A DNA stretch of 64,000 bases from Taeniopygia guttata. Lineage: Eukaryota; Chordata; Aves; Passeriformes; Estrildidae. Positions 39,401 through 47,535 of the stretch are shown in pieces. Where the stretch lies: assembly GCF_048771995.1 (NCBI RefSeq), contig NC_133024.1:43066001-43130000 (forward strand). Reading direction: 5' to 3'. Numbering within the stretch: the first letter of the stretch is position 1; each line of letters begins with the position of its first letter. The translations under genes and the position numbers were made by a program. Under the pieces are notes generated by a model. That model saw only the letters and a list, made by a program, of their open reading frames with translations. It was not told where the DNA came from and made no database searches.

Positions 39401-42400
39401 CATTTGCGCCCCGAAACATTCCTGGGTGGAGTATCTCTTATGAAAGAATTTCTTTATTAATGCTTTGTTCAGGAAGGGAGCTCCACTGGAACAACAATAT
39501 ACCCAAGTAATGCTGTCCTGGTATCCTGTCCGCTCTCCTCACCCATGCATATCATGTATTTTGGAGCTAATTTTAAAAATTCTTTGTAATTATGAGGAGT
39601 TGAACCCCAAATCTGTATCTCTAACACCCAAGAAGTTATTCTTGGTCTCCAAGAAGGTGAAGAGGACTACTTTTGTGAATATGACACAATAAAGCCTGCA
39701 ACAACAGACCCATAAAACTGTAAGAAAGATAACATAACTGAAGCACCAAGTACAAATATGCTCAAATACATACAAAACTTAGTATGTCTGCACTTCTGCA
39801 ACAAATATCTTCCCAAGAAAAGAAGGTGAAAAAATACAGTTCCGACACAGGACTGTATTCCCACCTTCTATCGCCAGACCTGTGAGAGTAAATGTCGGTC
39901 AAGAGAATATAGTAAGAAATTACTTGCAACAAATGAACTCAGTAAATTACCTTCATGAGGCAGTAAGAACAGCTGTGTGCCTGTAACAAGTAACTATGTC
40001 CAAATGATTTAATTTAGAGACTGTCTAGAACAGTCTAAGGAGGGGATTCATCTTTCCCACAACACTCAAATGTTGTTAATGGGTCAGCAAGAGTGGAGCA
40101 CTGAGTAGTGGTGACTGTACCTCCCAATTAATTTAATATGCTTTTCATCTTCAAATTTGAGGGTAAATTAAAATAAACCTTTGTTTTGCTGCTGTCTATT
40201 CTCATAGTCATCTGCAAAATAAATCTAGTAAAATTCCCCCCAAAAGCATAAACCAACCTGGAAAAGAGCAAAACAAATTAAACCTTCCCTTTCCTATTTT
40301 TTTCAGTTCCTATTCATAGGCAGTGGCTGATATGCCAGATATGTTCTAGAGCTGGCAATTATTTTTTTGCCATTCTTCCTACTGAAAAAAAAAAAAATTC
40401 CTTAAATACATGTATATTTAGTTATCAAAACACCATCTAGAAAGTAAATTGCTGTTAGGGGAGGTAGGTTCATTCCCCATTTCTGTGGCTCAGTCTCTCA
40501 GTTATTTTCAATATCTAATTTGTAAGTGAAGATAACAGTATTTCCCTTTTTATCAAGGATTAATGAACAAAAACAGCACAAGACTATTGCATGCAGTTTT
40601 AATGGGAGCATTACATAAAACAGCCAAGTCTCCTAAATAAAATTATTAAAGAATACAAAGCTTTTGTGCCCTTTTACATGCATTTTCTATTTATCCATAA
40701 CTCTTCTATCTTCCAACTGTTCACTTTTTGGTCAACCTGCAACTGTACCTGCTACTTGTTCCCATGCCACATCCCCCTACCTGCTGCCTCTTCTAAGTAG
40801 CTGGCTCCATGTCTCCTGGCTCTTCTCAACTCAGCTGCTTTCTCTGGGCCTTGATGCAGTTCCAAGGGTGGAGGTGCATCTCAACTCTCAGTGTTTAGAC
40901 ACTATGAGACATCAGAGATGCAAAGTTGACTGGAATGACACCTGCTTGGGCACTGCCTGCCTCTCCACACTCCGCAGAGGGAGGAGCTGCCTTGGAGATA
41001 AAAGGCATTAGCTCCACCTCTGTATCCCATAGCTTCATGCCCTAATGCTGCTGAGACTTCCTACAGGGACTGCCAGTTCCTCTGCTACCTGCCCAGGCTT
41101 TGAAGTGCTGTCCTGAAGAGATGGAAGGCAGTCAGACTCCCTTCACCCTGCCCATTTGCTTCATCAGTAAATGACAGAAGAAGAGAAGCACCTGTCAGCT
41201 TCTTTTTTCATTTCTGTCCCCAGCAGCTGCAGAACAAAGCTTAAGAAGATGAGCTGGGTGCACTCTGAAGTCTTGAAAACCATTAGTCAAATAGTATCTT
41301 AAATGTTTTTATGTTGTGATTTTCGGGCCTATTTCATTACAGGAAGAAAGTTGATCTGTGGTATTAATAACTGTGCAAGTGTTCATTGTGATCTTATGGA
41401 AACTGAATTGTTGGGGAGCCATCAGAACATGATATTTCACTGTGAACATGCTGCATTCCTCCCTGTCTTCTACCGGGCATCTAATTGTAACTGAAGTATT
41501 TGTGACAAGGAACCTCCTTCCACAAGCATCTGTAAAATCATCAGTTTCATTAGCCATTATTAAATAGCATTTCATGACTTGAGTTGGACTTCTGCCTTAA
41601 TACTGCAAATACTACTATGAAACAACACAGGTAAATTGATATAAAACCCCTAAATTCCATCTGTCTTCCACACTAACATGTATGATAAGTGAAATTTTAT
41701 TTGAATTGGTATTATGAATGAAACTGGATTGGATGAGCAAAGAAATCTGAAGGCAAGTGTTACCCAAGTTCAAAACTAATACGTATTTTTTCTTTTAAAT
41801 TATTAAATATGTGATTAGTAGGTTTCTGAAGTATTTTCGGTGTATATAGCAGTGAGCAGCCACAGGAGTCATACCAAAGCTGACTTGCTGCGTCTCTGAA
41901 CTTGTTTCAATGAGGAGGCAGGTAGGCTGGTTTGTGGTGGCTGCTCCAAGGTACTGCTGAGAGGAGCCACGAGAGGGCACTGGAAGGAGAGAACCGGCCA
42001 AAAAATGAGGTCCTGGGAACCAGCAGGACAGGACACAGCCAGGGCTCTGCTCCCTGCCCATAGCAAGAATACATTAAGGTCCAACAAGATATACAGTTAA
42101 TTTCTACATAAAAGACAAAGCTGTACTGAGAGGTGTCCCAGGCCAGGCTTTGAGGTCTGAAGGTTTCCAAGGGGGCCAAGAAAGGGCCAGTGGTACCCAG
42201 AGAATGTGCAGGGGCATCAGGAGCACCAGGAGGGGAAGCACCAAGCAGAGCTGAGAGCTCTGTGCACGATTGACAACCTAACTCACACATTCCTGCTCTA
42301 CACAAAGGCTACAAAGAGAAAGGAAGATGACACAGGCTGAATAAAGCAACCTTTCCCCAGAAAATCTCCCCATTATACACTTAATTTCACAAAAGCATGG

Positions 42401-45210
42401 GCTGACTGGATGAAGAGAGATCCAATTCTACCCAGTGACGGTAAGCAACAAGAAAAGAAATGCACTTGTCAGGAAATAATTGCAAACTCAATACATTTGA
42501 TGAAGTCACAATAAACCACAGAGAATGTCAGAATTAATATTTTAACTTTATTTCTTGTTTCATCTTTCAAAATTAACTGATGCTAACATTTTTCAATATA
42601 ACAAATGTAGCTTGTTCCTGCTTTTTGGATTCTAGAGTTGTAAGTGGGAATTAATTTCAATCTTTCATTGATCTTTAAAGAGACTGGCAGACAGCTTGCT
42701 TGTATGACATCAAACAATATGGACAAGATCAGCACAGTCATTAGAACCTGACTTTTGCCAGTAAATGCTTCATTCCTTCTGTCAGTCCAGTCTAGCCTGG
42801 TCTATACAGGAACATGCTATTTTGGAAAAACAGATGGTCACTGAAAACACTTCACCAATTTGTTACTGACCACTGGTTGTTATTGATTTGCTCCCTGGCC
42901 CTGCCCAGCTCCAACTAGCTCTTTCGAAAACCATGCTCAAGAGCAATTTGAAGGGCAATTCACTTCACTAACTTTGTGCAAAAAGAATAGTCTTAATGAA
43001 ATTGTTCCTACCATTCCACAGTGTCTCCTATATGCCTTGTTTGATTGACAGCATCAATCAAATAGCTTCAAAATCTCACTTAGAAAATATCCCAGGAGTG
43101 GGCTGCCACAGTTCTCAGGCATTCTTTTAAAACTTTTATACCGAAAAAATGTCTATGAAGTTAATTATCAAAATAACAGTAATAAGAATGACATAGAGGT
43201 AGACATATGGGACAAAGGGGAACAAATACAATTTTGTTTAGAGCCTTTGAAGCTCACTGTGGTCATATAGGAACTGCAAGATTTGGCCCTCCAGGGTGAC
43301 CACTGTTACTACTTTGATTATAGTAGCACAGGGCAATACCACACAGACTGGAATCTGTCTGCTCCTGATGAGAGTCTTGTGGCCTGAAGAGCTTACAGTT
43401 GAAATAAGACCAGGTAGACAAGTGGAGTGAGGAAGAAGGTACTTTTATTAGGTCCAGGAGAGATTAGGAAACTTGCCCAAGGACACATACCCTTGACAGA
43501 TCCAGGGTTTAACCTAGATTTTCAGTATGGCACCTTGGTCATAAATACTTCACCTACCTTCTGCTCAACTTGCGAATGCCTCTTCAGCTGAGATTTAAAC
43601 AGACTACATCTCAGTAAAGCATCACCAGAAATATCCTGTTATACCATGTTTATTTTGACAGCTTTCACATCAATAACATTTTCGATTGACAAAGTCCTAA
43701 GTACACAGGCAAAGAAACAAATACAAATTTGGGGGCAGGTGAAAGCCTCAAGCTCAAAAGCAGGCCACTGCTTCACAAGACTCTCTACAGCACTGGAAGT
43801 TTCAATGCATTTGTTTCAGTTGTTGTAAGTTTAAAACTCTAAAGTTTTTAGTCCCAAAAACTTTGGAGTTTTAAACTTACAGCCCTCCAGCTATGTAATT
43901 CCCTATATCCAGCAAAATATTTCTCCTTTTTGGGAGGGTAATAATAAGACACATGGAACAGAAATTAATCAGAAAAAGAAAAGTAATACCAAATTATGGA
44001 AGAAACAAATTGCTAAATTTAATTCAGTCCAGGTGCATATGCCACAGAAAACCAACACAAGTTTTAGTTATAAGTCATTGTTGACACATAATATTTAACC
44101 ATGCTCATCATAAAATCCACTTTACTGAAATAAAAAATACACAGTACAAAAATCCACTTGACGCAAATGTTACTCATTAACATTCCCTCTATATCTTACA
44201 TGAAAGCATTACTTGTGAAAAGTGCCCACTTGCAAATCTGAGAGGACACTGCCTCTCACTTCACAATGTGCCAAAATTCATACCTGCGGGAAGAAATTAT
44301 AACCTTTAACAATGAACGGCTCATTTTCCAGCATAATTTCTATTAATTCCTCGACCTTTACTTTCACTATCAACACAAATAGCTTTGATGATTGCATAAA
44401 GGGGAAATACGATCTAGAAACGTGGTCGAGGTGTCCTATACCTTGATACGGAAAAGAGAATTCAATTAAGTAATTTTCAAGACTCTTGTGAACTACCTTT
44501 CAGGCAGGTGAGTGCCTGCCTTTGGTTCCAAAAGCTGCTAGGATCGACCCAAAAGCCGCAGAGTTGCTGCGTTTCCCTACAAGGTCCGGCACAACTTCCC
44601 CGTCGCCGTGGTCTCCCGGGTACCGGCGTTTAGCCCACACCCCATGCCAGCGGCACGGTGAAGCACAGAAGCGGCCTCCTCCTCCTCCCCGGGGAAGGAG
44701 AGGTGCCATGGGGAGCCGGAGCCGTGACTCAGAGCCGTCTCTGTCACAACATGCATTTGCCAAAGGTCCCGATGCTTCAGGTGCCCGGCCGGACGGCTCC
44801 GGCGGCAGCCAGCGCCGGCGGGAGGCACTGGCGCTGCCTGCCGCCCCGGCAGGAGCGCGGGGAGCTCAGCTCTCCCCGCCGCGCAGCACCGCAGCCCCAA
44901 TCCACCTTGGCCGGCGCAGACCCTTCCCTGGGGGCGCCCCCTGCCACCCCGTTTCCCGCTCTCCCCGTCGGGATGAGAGCCTCCCCGCATCGCCCGGCTG
45001 GGGCCGTGCGCCCTCCAAAAACCCCGTTCCGTGCCCCACACCTCCGCGCGGGCGCCATGGGCATCGACAGGACGGGAGTGAAAGCCGGTACCTGACTCTG
45101 TCCTTCTCTGCCCGCCGGAGCTCCGCGTCCCTCTGCAGCACCTGGAAAATCGCCCTGGCTTCTTCCTCGTTCAGAAAGCTGAGATCTGGCCCCTGGGGCG
45201 CTGCGGTCAT
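10114..45210 (-). CDS. EXPH5: EXPH5 (exophilin-5, Slac2-b), complete gene
   Basis: Rab27 effector of the Slp/Slac2 family. It binds GTP-Rab27 through its N-terminal domain and promotes vesicle trafficking and exocytosis. Joined exons: 45210-45092, 27530-27373, 23208-23064, 18503-18428, 17113-16987, 15404-10114 (5916 nt, 1971 residues plus stop; human about 1989). Every junction has GT-AG ends and matching phase (2, 1, 2, 0, 1). Residues 9-39 (DLSFLNEEEARAIFQVL onward) are the first half of the Rab-binding domain, and residues 52-68 (LQGVTGEWFEEIKRRKF) are the second, with W59 and F60 conserved. There is no zinc finger between them, as in human EXPH5. The rest is a Ser-rich, probably disordered tail with a conserved acidic C-terminus (TTTDDEYYLDE). 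An extra in-frame exon at 33709-33801 would give 2002 residues. The start is chosen by alignment with the human start. No frameshift or premature stop was seen. Confidence 0.95.
15405..16986 (-). other. EXPH5: EXPH5 intron (last)
   Basis: Intron between the exons at 16987-17113 and 10114-15404, bounded by GTAAGT (16986-16981) and a polypyrimidine-CAG acceptor. It holds a GT dinucleotide run at about 15708-15743 and otherwise nothing recognised. Confidence 0.85.
15708..15743. repeat. (GT)n microsatellite
   Basis: Alternating GT run with a few interruptions (gtgtgtgcat then about ten uninterrupted GT units), in the last EXPH5 intron. Confidence 0.95.
16987..17113 (-). CDS. EXPH5: EXPH5 coding exon (residues 167-209)
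   Basis: A 127-nt exon entered in phase 0 after TTTTTAACAG and left in phase 1 at CAGTG|GTAAGT. It encodes AEMCNSPMSTETSSH... and ends ...EQLEKEIFS, corresponding to human AKIYNSPLENH...ENEFFQ just before VLDDLDSKLAQEQ. The function of this linker is not known; it lies downstream of the Rab-binding domain. Confidence 0.92.
17114..18427 (-). other. EXPH5: EXPH5 intron
   Basis: Short intron with GTAAGT donor (18427-18422) and AACAG acceptor. It contains an ATCC tetranucleotide run at about 17907-17944 and no other recognised feature. Confidence 0.85.
17907..17944. repeat. (ATCC)n microsatellite
   Basis: About nine units of CATC/ATCC with one internal variant (atgc), followed by an A run. Confidence 0.95.
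18428..18503 (-). CDS. EXPH5: EXPH5 coding exon (residues 141-166)
   Basis: A 76-nt exon with acceptor TTCTTTTTCAAAG|C (phase 2) and donor GCAACG|GTAAGT (phase 0). It encodes QHVNPSAYRYDSSASPPSK and a short tail ending MAT. An alternative upstream AG (ATTACAG) would break the reading phase, and further upstream the frame meets a stop, so the AAAG acceptor was chosen. It aligns loosely with human residues ending GPPTPARGVAVQ. Confidence 0.85.
18504..23063 (-). other. EXPH5: EXPH5 intron
   Basis: A 4.6-kb intron with GTGAGC donor (23063-23058). It is AT-rich, especially at 20.2-21.1 kb. I recognised no transposon or RNA gene in it. A G/C-richer patch at 22.05-22.75 kb has no identity. Confidence 0.8.
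23064..23208 (-). CDS. EXPH5: EXPH5 coding exon (residues 93-141)
   Basis: A 145-nt exon with acceptor TTTTTAG|GTCATC (phase 1) and donor CCACG|GTGAGC (phase 2). It encodes SHQEIKMSSRTNPQAQ... then a basic, aromatic segment SFLGFRSPFAWLSSFRRSRK that aligns with human SFRSSFASLFSFRKSGK. Conservation of the alternating Phe/Ser/Arg pattern across birds and mammals suggests a functional, perhaps membrane-associating, segment; that role is inference. Confidence 0.92.
24352..24465. repeat. Old sauropsid interspersed repeat (SINE-like), probable
   Basis: The phrases 'tatcttttatttagccagctt' and, further on, 'gacaagccttcgaggcacac' and 'aagcccttcttcagatctg' resemble a repeat I recall from reptile and bird genomes. 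That repeat has a '...atcttttattggaccaac...' start and a '...cttcttcaggtctg' end. The family name is not certain. Confidence 0.45.
25070..25632 (+). mobile_element. ERV LTR, left copy
   Basis: About 563 bp resembling a common avian ERV LTR. It starts near 'tggttttggctgg'. It contains 'gctgagcagcactcgcacagt', 'ggacacagctgggacagctg' and 'ctgaacacctgcctgcccac', and ends near 'ggtgttaaaccacaag'. The copy at 26281-26841 matches it segment by segment in the same orientation, but the two differ at many positions and by small indels, so the insertion is old. It is antisense to EXPH5. Confidence 0.75.
25633..26280 (+). mobile_element. Internal remnant between two ERV LTRs
   Basis: About 650 bp between two same-direction LTRs. 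It contains recurring phrases such as 'gtggataagtccatgctgca', 'aggtgcacctcagatgg' and 'aaggtacacctcaaag', giving an irregular tandem pattern. There is no gag, pol or env frame and no reverse-transcriptase motif, so this is an internally deleted or non-autonomous element that cannot encode viral proteins. Confidence 0.65.
26281..26841 (+). mobile_element. ERV LTR, right copy
   Basis: The second LTR is about 561 bp, starts near 'tggatttggttgttat' and ends near 'gctggggttaaaccata'. It has a small CTTTG pentamer run at 26682-26703 and a TATA-like 'catgtaaaat' in the mid region. No clear target-site duplication was found outside the pair. Confidence 0.75.
26938..27130 (+). mobile_element. CR1 LINE 3' tail
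   Basis: Contains 'atcactggaacagactcctc', 'catggtagagtccccatcaa' and 'gatgtccttccaacctggac', followed by 'catactatgattgt', the order seen at CR1 3' ends. Only about 190 bp remains. Confidence 0.75.
27373..27530 (-). CDS. EXPH5: EXPH5 coding exon, second half of Rab-binding domain (residues 40-93)
   Basis: A 158-nt exon with acceptor CCTTTTTAG|T (phase 2) and donor ACACCA|GTGAGT (phase 1). It encodes KLLKRKKSEKG then LQGVTGEWFEEIKRRKF, followed by QNYIDVNRMLKPSLEHQLRK. This aligns directly with human LQGVTGEWFEEIQRKKF. The GEWF core is the SHD2 signature that packs against Rab27. In the short form it joins exon 1 directly (codon AG|T, Ser40). In the long form it follows the exon at 33709-33801. 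Confidence 0.95.
28559..28586. repeat. Perfect 28-bp palindrome
   Basis: Perfect 13-nt arms (agttatcaattta / taaattgataact) separated by AA. AT-rich and able to form a cruciform. Confidence 0.9.
29050..29410. promoter_or_regulatory. EXPH5: Intragenic CpG island in EXPH5
   Basis: A compact, strongly CpG-rich block in an AT-rich intron, with a GC box (gggcggggc) near 29235 and CGG/CCG runs. It lacks any recognised transposon motif. On the minus strand a donor-like TTTG|GTAAGG occurs at about 29003-28998, just downstream of the island. A transcript starting here could therefore splice to the SHD2 exon. ATGs before that donor end in the wrong phase for the EXPH5 frame, so such a first exon would be non-coding. 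Frames across the island are not credible proteins. Confidence 0.6.
31090..31785 (+). mobile_element. Solo ERV LTR
   Basis: Resembles a passerine ERV LTR family. There is a U3-like region with retained CpGs, then 'gttccgggaacacc'-like text, 'gactctgaactgacaaagga', the poly(A) hexamer in 'gttaaataaacagactttt' (about 31645-31663), and an end near 'aatttgtcccaaaccagg' (about 31779). No second LTR or internal sequence was seen nearby. The left boundary is approximate. Confidence 0.7.
33709..33801 (-). CDS. EXPH5: EXPH5 candidate in-frame cassette exon (31 residues)
   Basis: A 93-nt open segment on the EXPH5 strand with a pyrimidine-rich acceptor (TTTTCTATTTCAAAG|G, 33803-33802) and a strong donor (AGT|GTAAGT, 33708-33703). 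Entered in phase 2 and left in phase 2, it fits both neighbours (exon 1 ends phase 2; the SHD2 exon starts phase 2) and adds exactly 31 residues. The inserted peptide includes KVSFYALAQESRQKLRGER and ends GLDEGKQQLV. It would lengthen the link between the two helices of the Rab27-binding domain. I know of no equivalent in the human reference protein. It could be a bird or sauropsid cassette, an exon of an alternative 5' transcript, or a chance open segment. Confidence 0.65.
38005..38578. repeat. 36-bp GC-rich minisatellite, about 15.5 copies
   Basis: Fifteen head-to-tail units beginning 'cagcctgcccccagccctga' plus a partial unit. All are 36 bp except the eleventh (38365-38412, 48 bp), which carries a 12-bp internal duplication of 'ctgagcgtg'-type sequence. 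Units fall into variants by their second half (gtgacccag, gtggctcag, cactacccag) and first half (cccccagcc or cctccgcc). Because 36 is a multiple of 3, frames stay open on both strands; these are not taken as genes. Confidence 0.97.
43395..43565 (-). mobile_element. MIR-like SINE, probable
   Basis: Read on the plus strand, 'gagattaggaaacttgccca' followed by 'aggacacataccc' and 'gatccagggtttaacct' is the reverse complement of the MIR core region. It is old and diverged. Confidence 0.6.
43825..43880. repeat. Near-perfect 26-bp inverted repeat with 4-nt loop
   Basis: Arms 43825-43850 and 43855-43880 pair at 24 of 26 positions (one internal mismatch that is G:U in RNA, and one at the loop), with a GTCC loop. 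AT-rich arms around 'taaaactctaaagttttt'. It lies in the first EXPH5 intron. Confidence 0.93.
45092..45210 (-). CDS. EXPH5: EXPH5 first coding exon, first half of Rab-binding domain
   Basis: Encodes residues 1-39 plus two bases of codon 40. The protein begins MTAAPQGPDLSFLNEEE and continues through ARAIFQVLQRDAELRRAEK to DRV. This aligns with human DFSFLNDEEARKILQVLERNEELQRAEKDR, the SHD1 helix of Slp/Slac2 proteins. The donor is GTCAG|GTACCG (phase 2). The frame stays open upstream for over 200 codons because of GC richness but has no in-frame ATG there, so 45210 is the first usable start. This exon and the promoter island mark the right-hand end of the gene. Confidence 0.95.
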
Positions 45211-45451
45211 GGCTTGGCTTATCGGCGGGCGGGCGGGCGGAGGCAGGCGGGCAGCGCTGACCCCCGCGGAGCGTGCAGCCACACCGGCATGGCCGAGCGC
45301 CGGGCGGACCGCACCCCGGCACCGCGGGACACGCCTGTCCCCGCGTGTCCCCGCACGGCGACAGCCGCAGCGGCGACCACTCGGGACCGCCCTGCCCGGG
45401 CTGGGCAGCACCCTCCGCAGCGATCGCAGCGCAGCCCGGCAGGGCGGGCCC

Positions 45452-45487
45452 GGGCAGGGCGGGGCAGGGCAGGGCAGGGCAGGGAGG
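45452..45487 (+). repeat. (GGGCA)n G-rich tract
   Basis: About seven GGGCA/GGGCG units with regularly spaced G3 runs on the plus strand, which is the template strand for EXPH5, 240-280 bp upstream of the start codon. Sequence fits the G-quadruplex pattern. Confidence 0.85.
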
Positions 45488-45850
45488 AGCGGGGAGGCGG
45501 CGCTGCCGTCGGGCCGGAGGCGGAACCGGAGTTGGGATCGGTGCTGAGTGGTCGCTCGCCCCGTGCTCACGTTCCGCGGTTGAGCCGGGTGATGCGCTGA
45601 GCGCTCGGCGCGGTGTTCCCTGTGCCGCTGCCTGGGGAGCGCACATCCGCACGGGGCGCAGCTGCAGTTCCCCGTGGCGCTGACGGCGCCGTTCCTGCCG
45701 GCAAGCCCCGCCACGTCTCTGCGCGGTTCCCCGCGGCACCCGAGTGCGGCCCCGCCGCTCCACCCGGGCACCACTCGGCCCCCAGCAGCCCTTCCGTGGA
45801 GCACGTCGCGTCCCGCTGCTGCAGGACGACATGCCTGTAGTCTTCCGGAG

Positions 45851-46160
45851 TGGATGCAAAGCGGCAACTTTTCCACGAGGGAACAACGGGACAGTGTTTC
45901 CTATTTACTCTCCTTTAAGGTTTTCCTGAAGAAATATTAGGGAGCTATATTTGTTCTTGACCTGGGAGTTATAATCACATTTCGGAAGTAATTTCATCCT
46001 GACTCCATTCTAACAGCTCTAATGCAACTCAGCTCTGTGTTGGTGAGAGAATAATGAATTGCTGTATCTCTCCAACGTATGTGTCTGAGTAGTTCGCTGT
46101 ATTAGTTGAAAACTTTGTAAAATGTCCTTTGAAATTTTTCCATTGGAGAAGAGCTTTATT
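45851..46160. other. Intergenic, EXPH5 upstream flank
   Basis: Sequence returns to AT-rich composition. Nothing recognised. Confidence 0.5.
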
Positions 46161-46169
46161 CAGGGCTGA

Positions 46170-46620
46170 ACTGCAGATGGAGAAGGAAAATGGTGGTGAA
46201 TTATTTCAGGCTGAGAAAGTTGCGGATCTTCCGTCTGGAAGAGATTTGTTGTGCCGACCTTGTAACAACCTTTCAATACATTAAGGGGGCCTACAGGGAA
46301 GCCTGAGAGAGGAGACTCTTCATTAGGAGCTATAGTGGGAGGACAAGGAATAATGGGAACAAACTGAAAGAGGTGAAATTTAGGTTACATATTAGGGAGA
46401 AAATTTTTTTACTGAGAGAGTGGTGAGACACTGGAACCGGTTGCTCAGAGTGGTCGTGGATGCCCCAGTTCTGGCAGTGTTCAAGGCCAGGCTAGACGAG
46501 GCCTTGAGCAACTTTGTCTAGTGGGAGGTGTCCCTGCCCATGGCCGGGGGGGGGTGGGGGTTGAGACTAGGCAATCTTTAAGACCCCTTCCAAACCCCTA
46601 ATATTCTCTGATTCTATGAA
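46170..46620 (+). mobile_element. CR1 LINE 3' fragment
   Basis: Recognisable CR1 order: 'ttgtaacaacctttcaatac', 'aaatttaggttacatattag', 'gtgagacactggaaccggtt', 'cagtgttcaaggccaggcta', 'ccccttccaaacccctaata', ending at 'ctctgattctatgaa'. About 450 bp, with a G-run expansion at about 46545-46559. Confidence 0.88.
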
Positions 46621-47461
46621 AGAAAACACAATTTTTATTATGGCAGAGCAAGTCAATGGAAGAGGGCAGTGTGCAGCAGGAGCTGGGCTGTGATACATGC
46701 AGCCACTGTCCCACCCTGCAGTAGGCTGACGTGGGGCTGTGGGAGAATATTTCCCCACTAGGGAGTTGAGTGGAAATAAGGGCCTTAGAGCACAGTGGGA
46801 ATAATAGGTTGCAGGAGGTTCCTTGTTTTGACAGAGCTTCTGACATCATTTGTCTGACCCAAAGAGAAACTTACCTGAATCCTTGTAACCAAACAAAGGC
46901 AAGGATGTCAGTCAATTGATGAAAATGTGAAAAAGCAAACTATGAAGAATTATGATGGGGAGAGTGTGTCTCCAACAGAGAAAAGACAGCAATTTTTTAA
47001 TAGTGTATGGGAGAGGCTTCTGGGTAAAGTCCAAGCATTTCTAAGTTGTTTCTAAAGGTGCGAGAGCCACAGCTGTCCCTGGAGCAGTCAGAGAACTTCC
47101 CTCTAAATGTCCTGTCCTTCCCATTTTATTGCATTGAGCATAACAGAGTGAGTTTCACCAGCAGAAGCTGAGTGTATGGAGTTCTCCCTGGGTCTCTTCC
47201 AGGCAGTGAATTAGACATCACTCTCCCTTTCTGACTGGCACCTGCAGGATATGGGAAGCAGTTGCTCACTGTGCTCCTGCATCATGCATCATGCTTCTGC
47301 TTCTGCATCATTCAGAGCTGGGGCAGACCATAGTAACATTTTTTCTGTACATCCATTGCAATGAATCTCATCAATGCCCACACTTATCTTAAAAACAGTG
47401 TTGCATCTTATTGGTGAGTTGTGGTCTTTTAACTTCTCATTCAAACTTACAAGTTGTCCCT

Positions 47462-47535
47462 GCTCATTGCAGGAGATTAGACTAGATGACCTTTAAAAGT
47501 CCCTTCCACACCAAACCATTCTGTGATTCTATGGT
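47462..47535 (+). mobile_element. CR1 LINE tail
   Basis: Short remnant: 'gattagactagatgaccttt' and 'aagtcccttccacaccaaac', then 'cattctgtgattctatgg', the CR1 3' terminal pattern. Confidence 0.8.

Larger units (their letters stand above)
33802..45091 (-). other. EXPH5: EXPH5 first intron
   Basis: An 11.3-kb intron (17.6 kb to the SHD2 exon if the cassette is skipped), with GTACCG donor at 45091-45086. Contents: AT-rich sequence to 36.4 kb, a GC-richer zone at 37.5-38.7 kb with the 36-bp minisatellite, a MIR-like SINE at about 43.4-43.56 kb, a strong hairpin at 43825-43880, and the promoter CpG island from 44.5 kb. GC-richer patches at 36.5-36.8, 40.7-41.15 and 41.9-42.3 kb have no recognised identity. 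Confidence 0.8.
44500..45850. promoter_or_regulatory. EXPH5: CpG island / EXPH5 promoter
   Basis: A 1.3-kb CpG-dense block covering EXPH5 exon 1 and about 600 bp upstream. It has a GGGCA pentamer run at about 45452-45487, GC boxes and no evident TATA element. The transcription start probably lies between about 45.25 and 45.6 kb. Long frames on both strands are composition artefacts. Confidence 0.8.

Noticed and set aside
44522..45886. Frames of 336-369 residues on both strands around EXPH5 exon 1
   Set aside because: Composition artefact of the CpG island. Only the 119 nt of 45092-45210 align with a known protein and end at a fitting splice donor.
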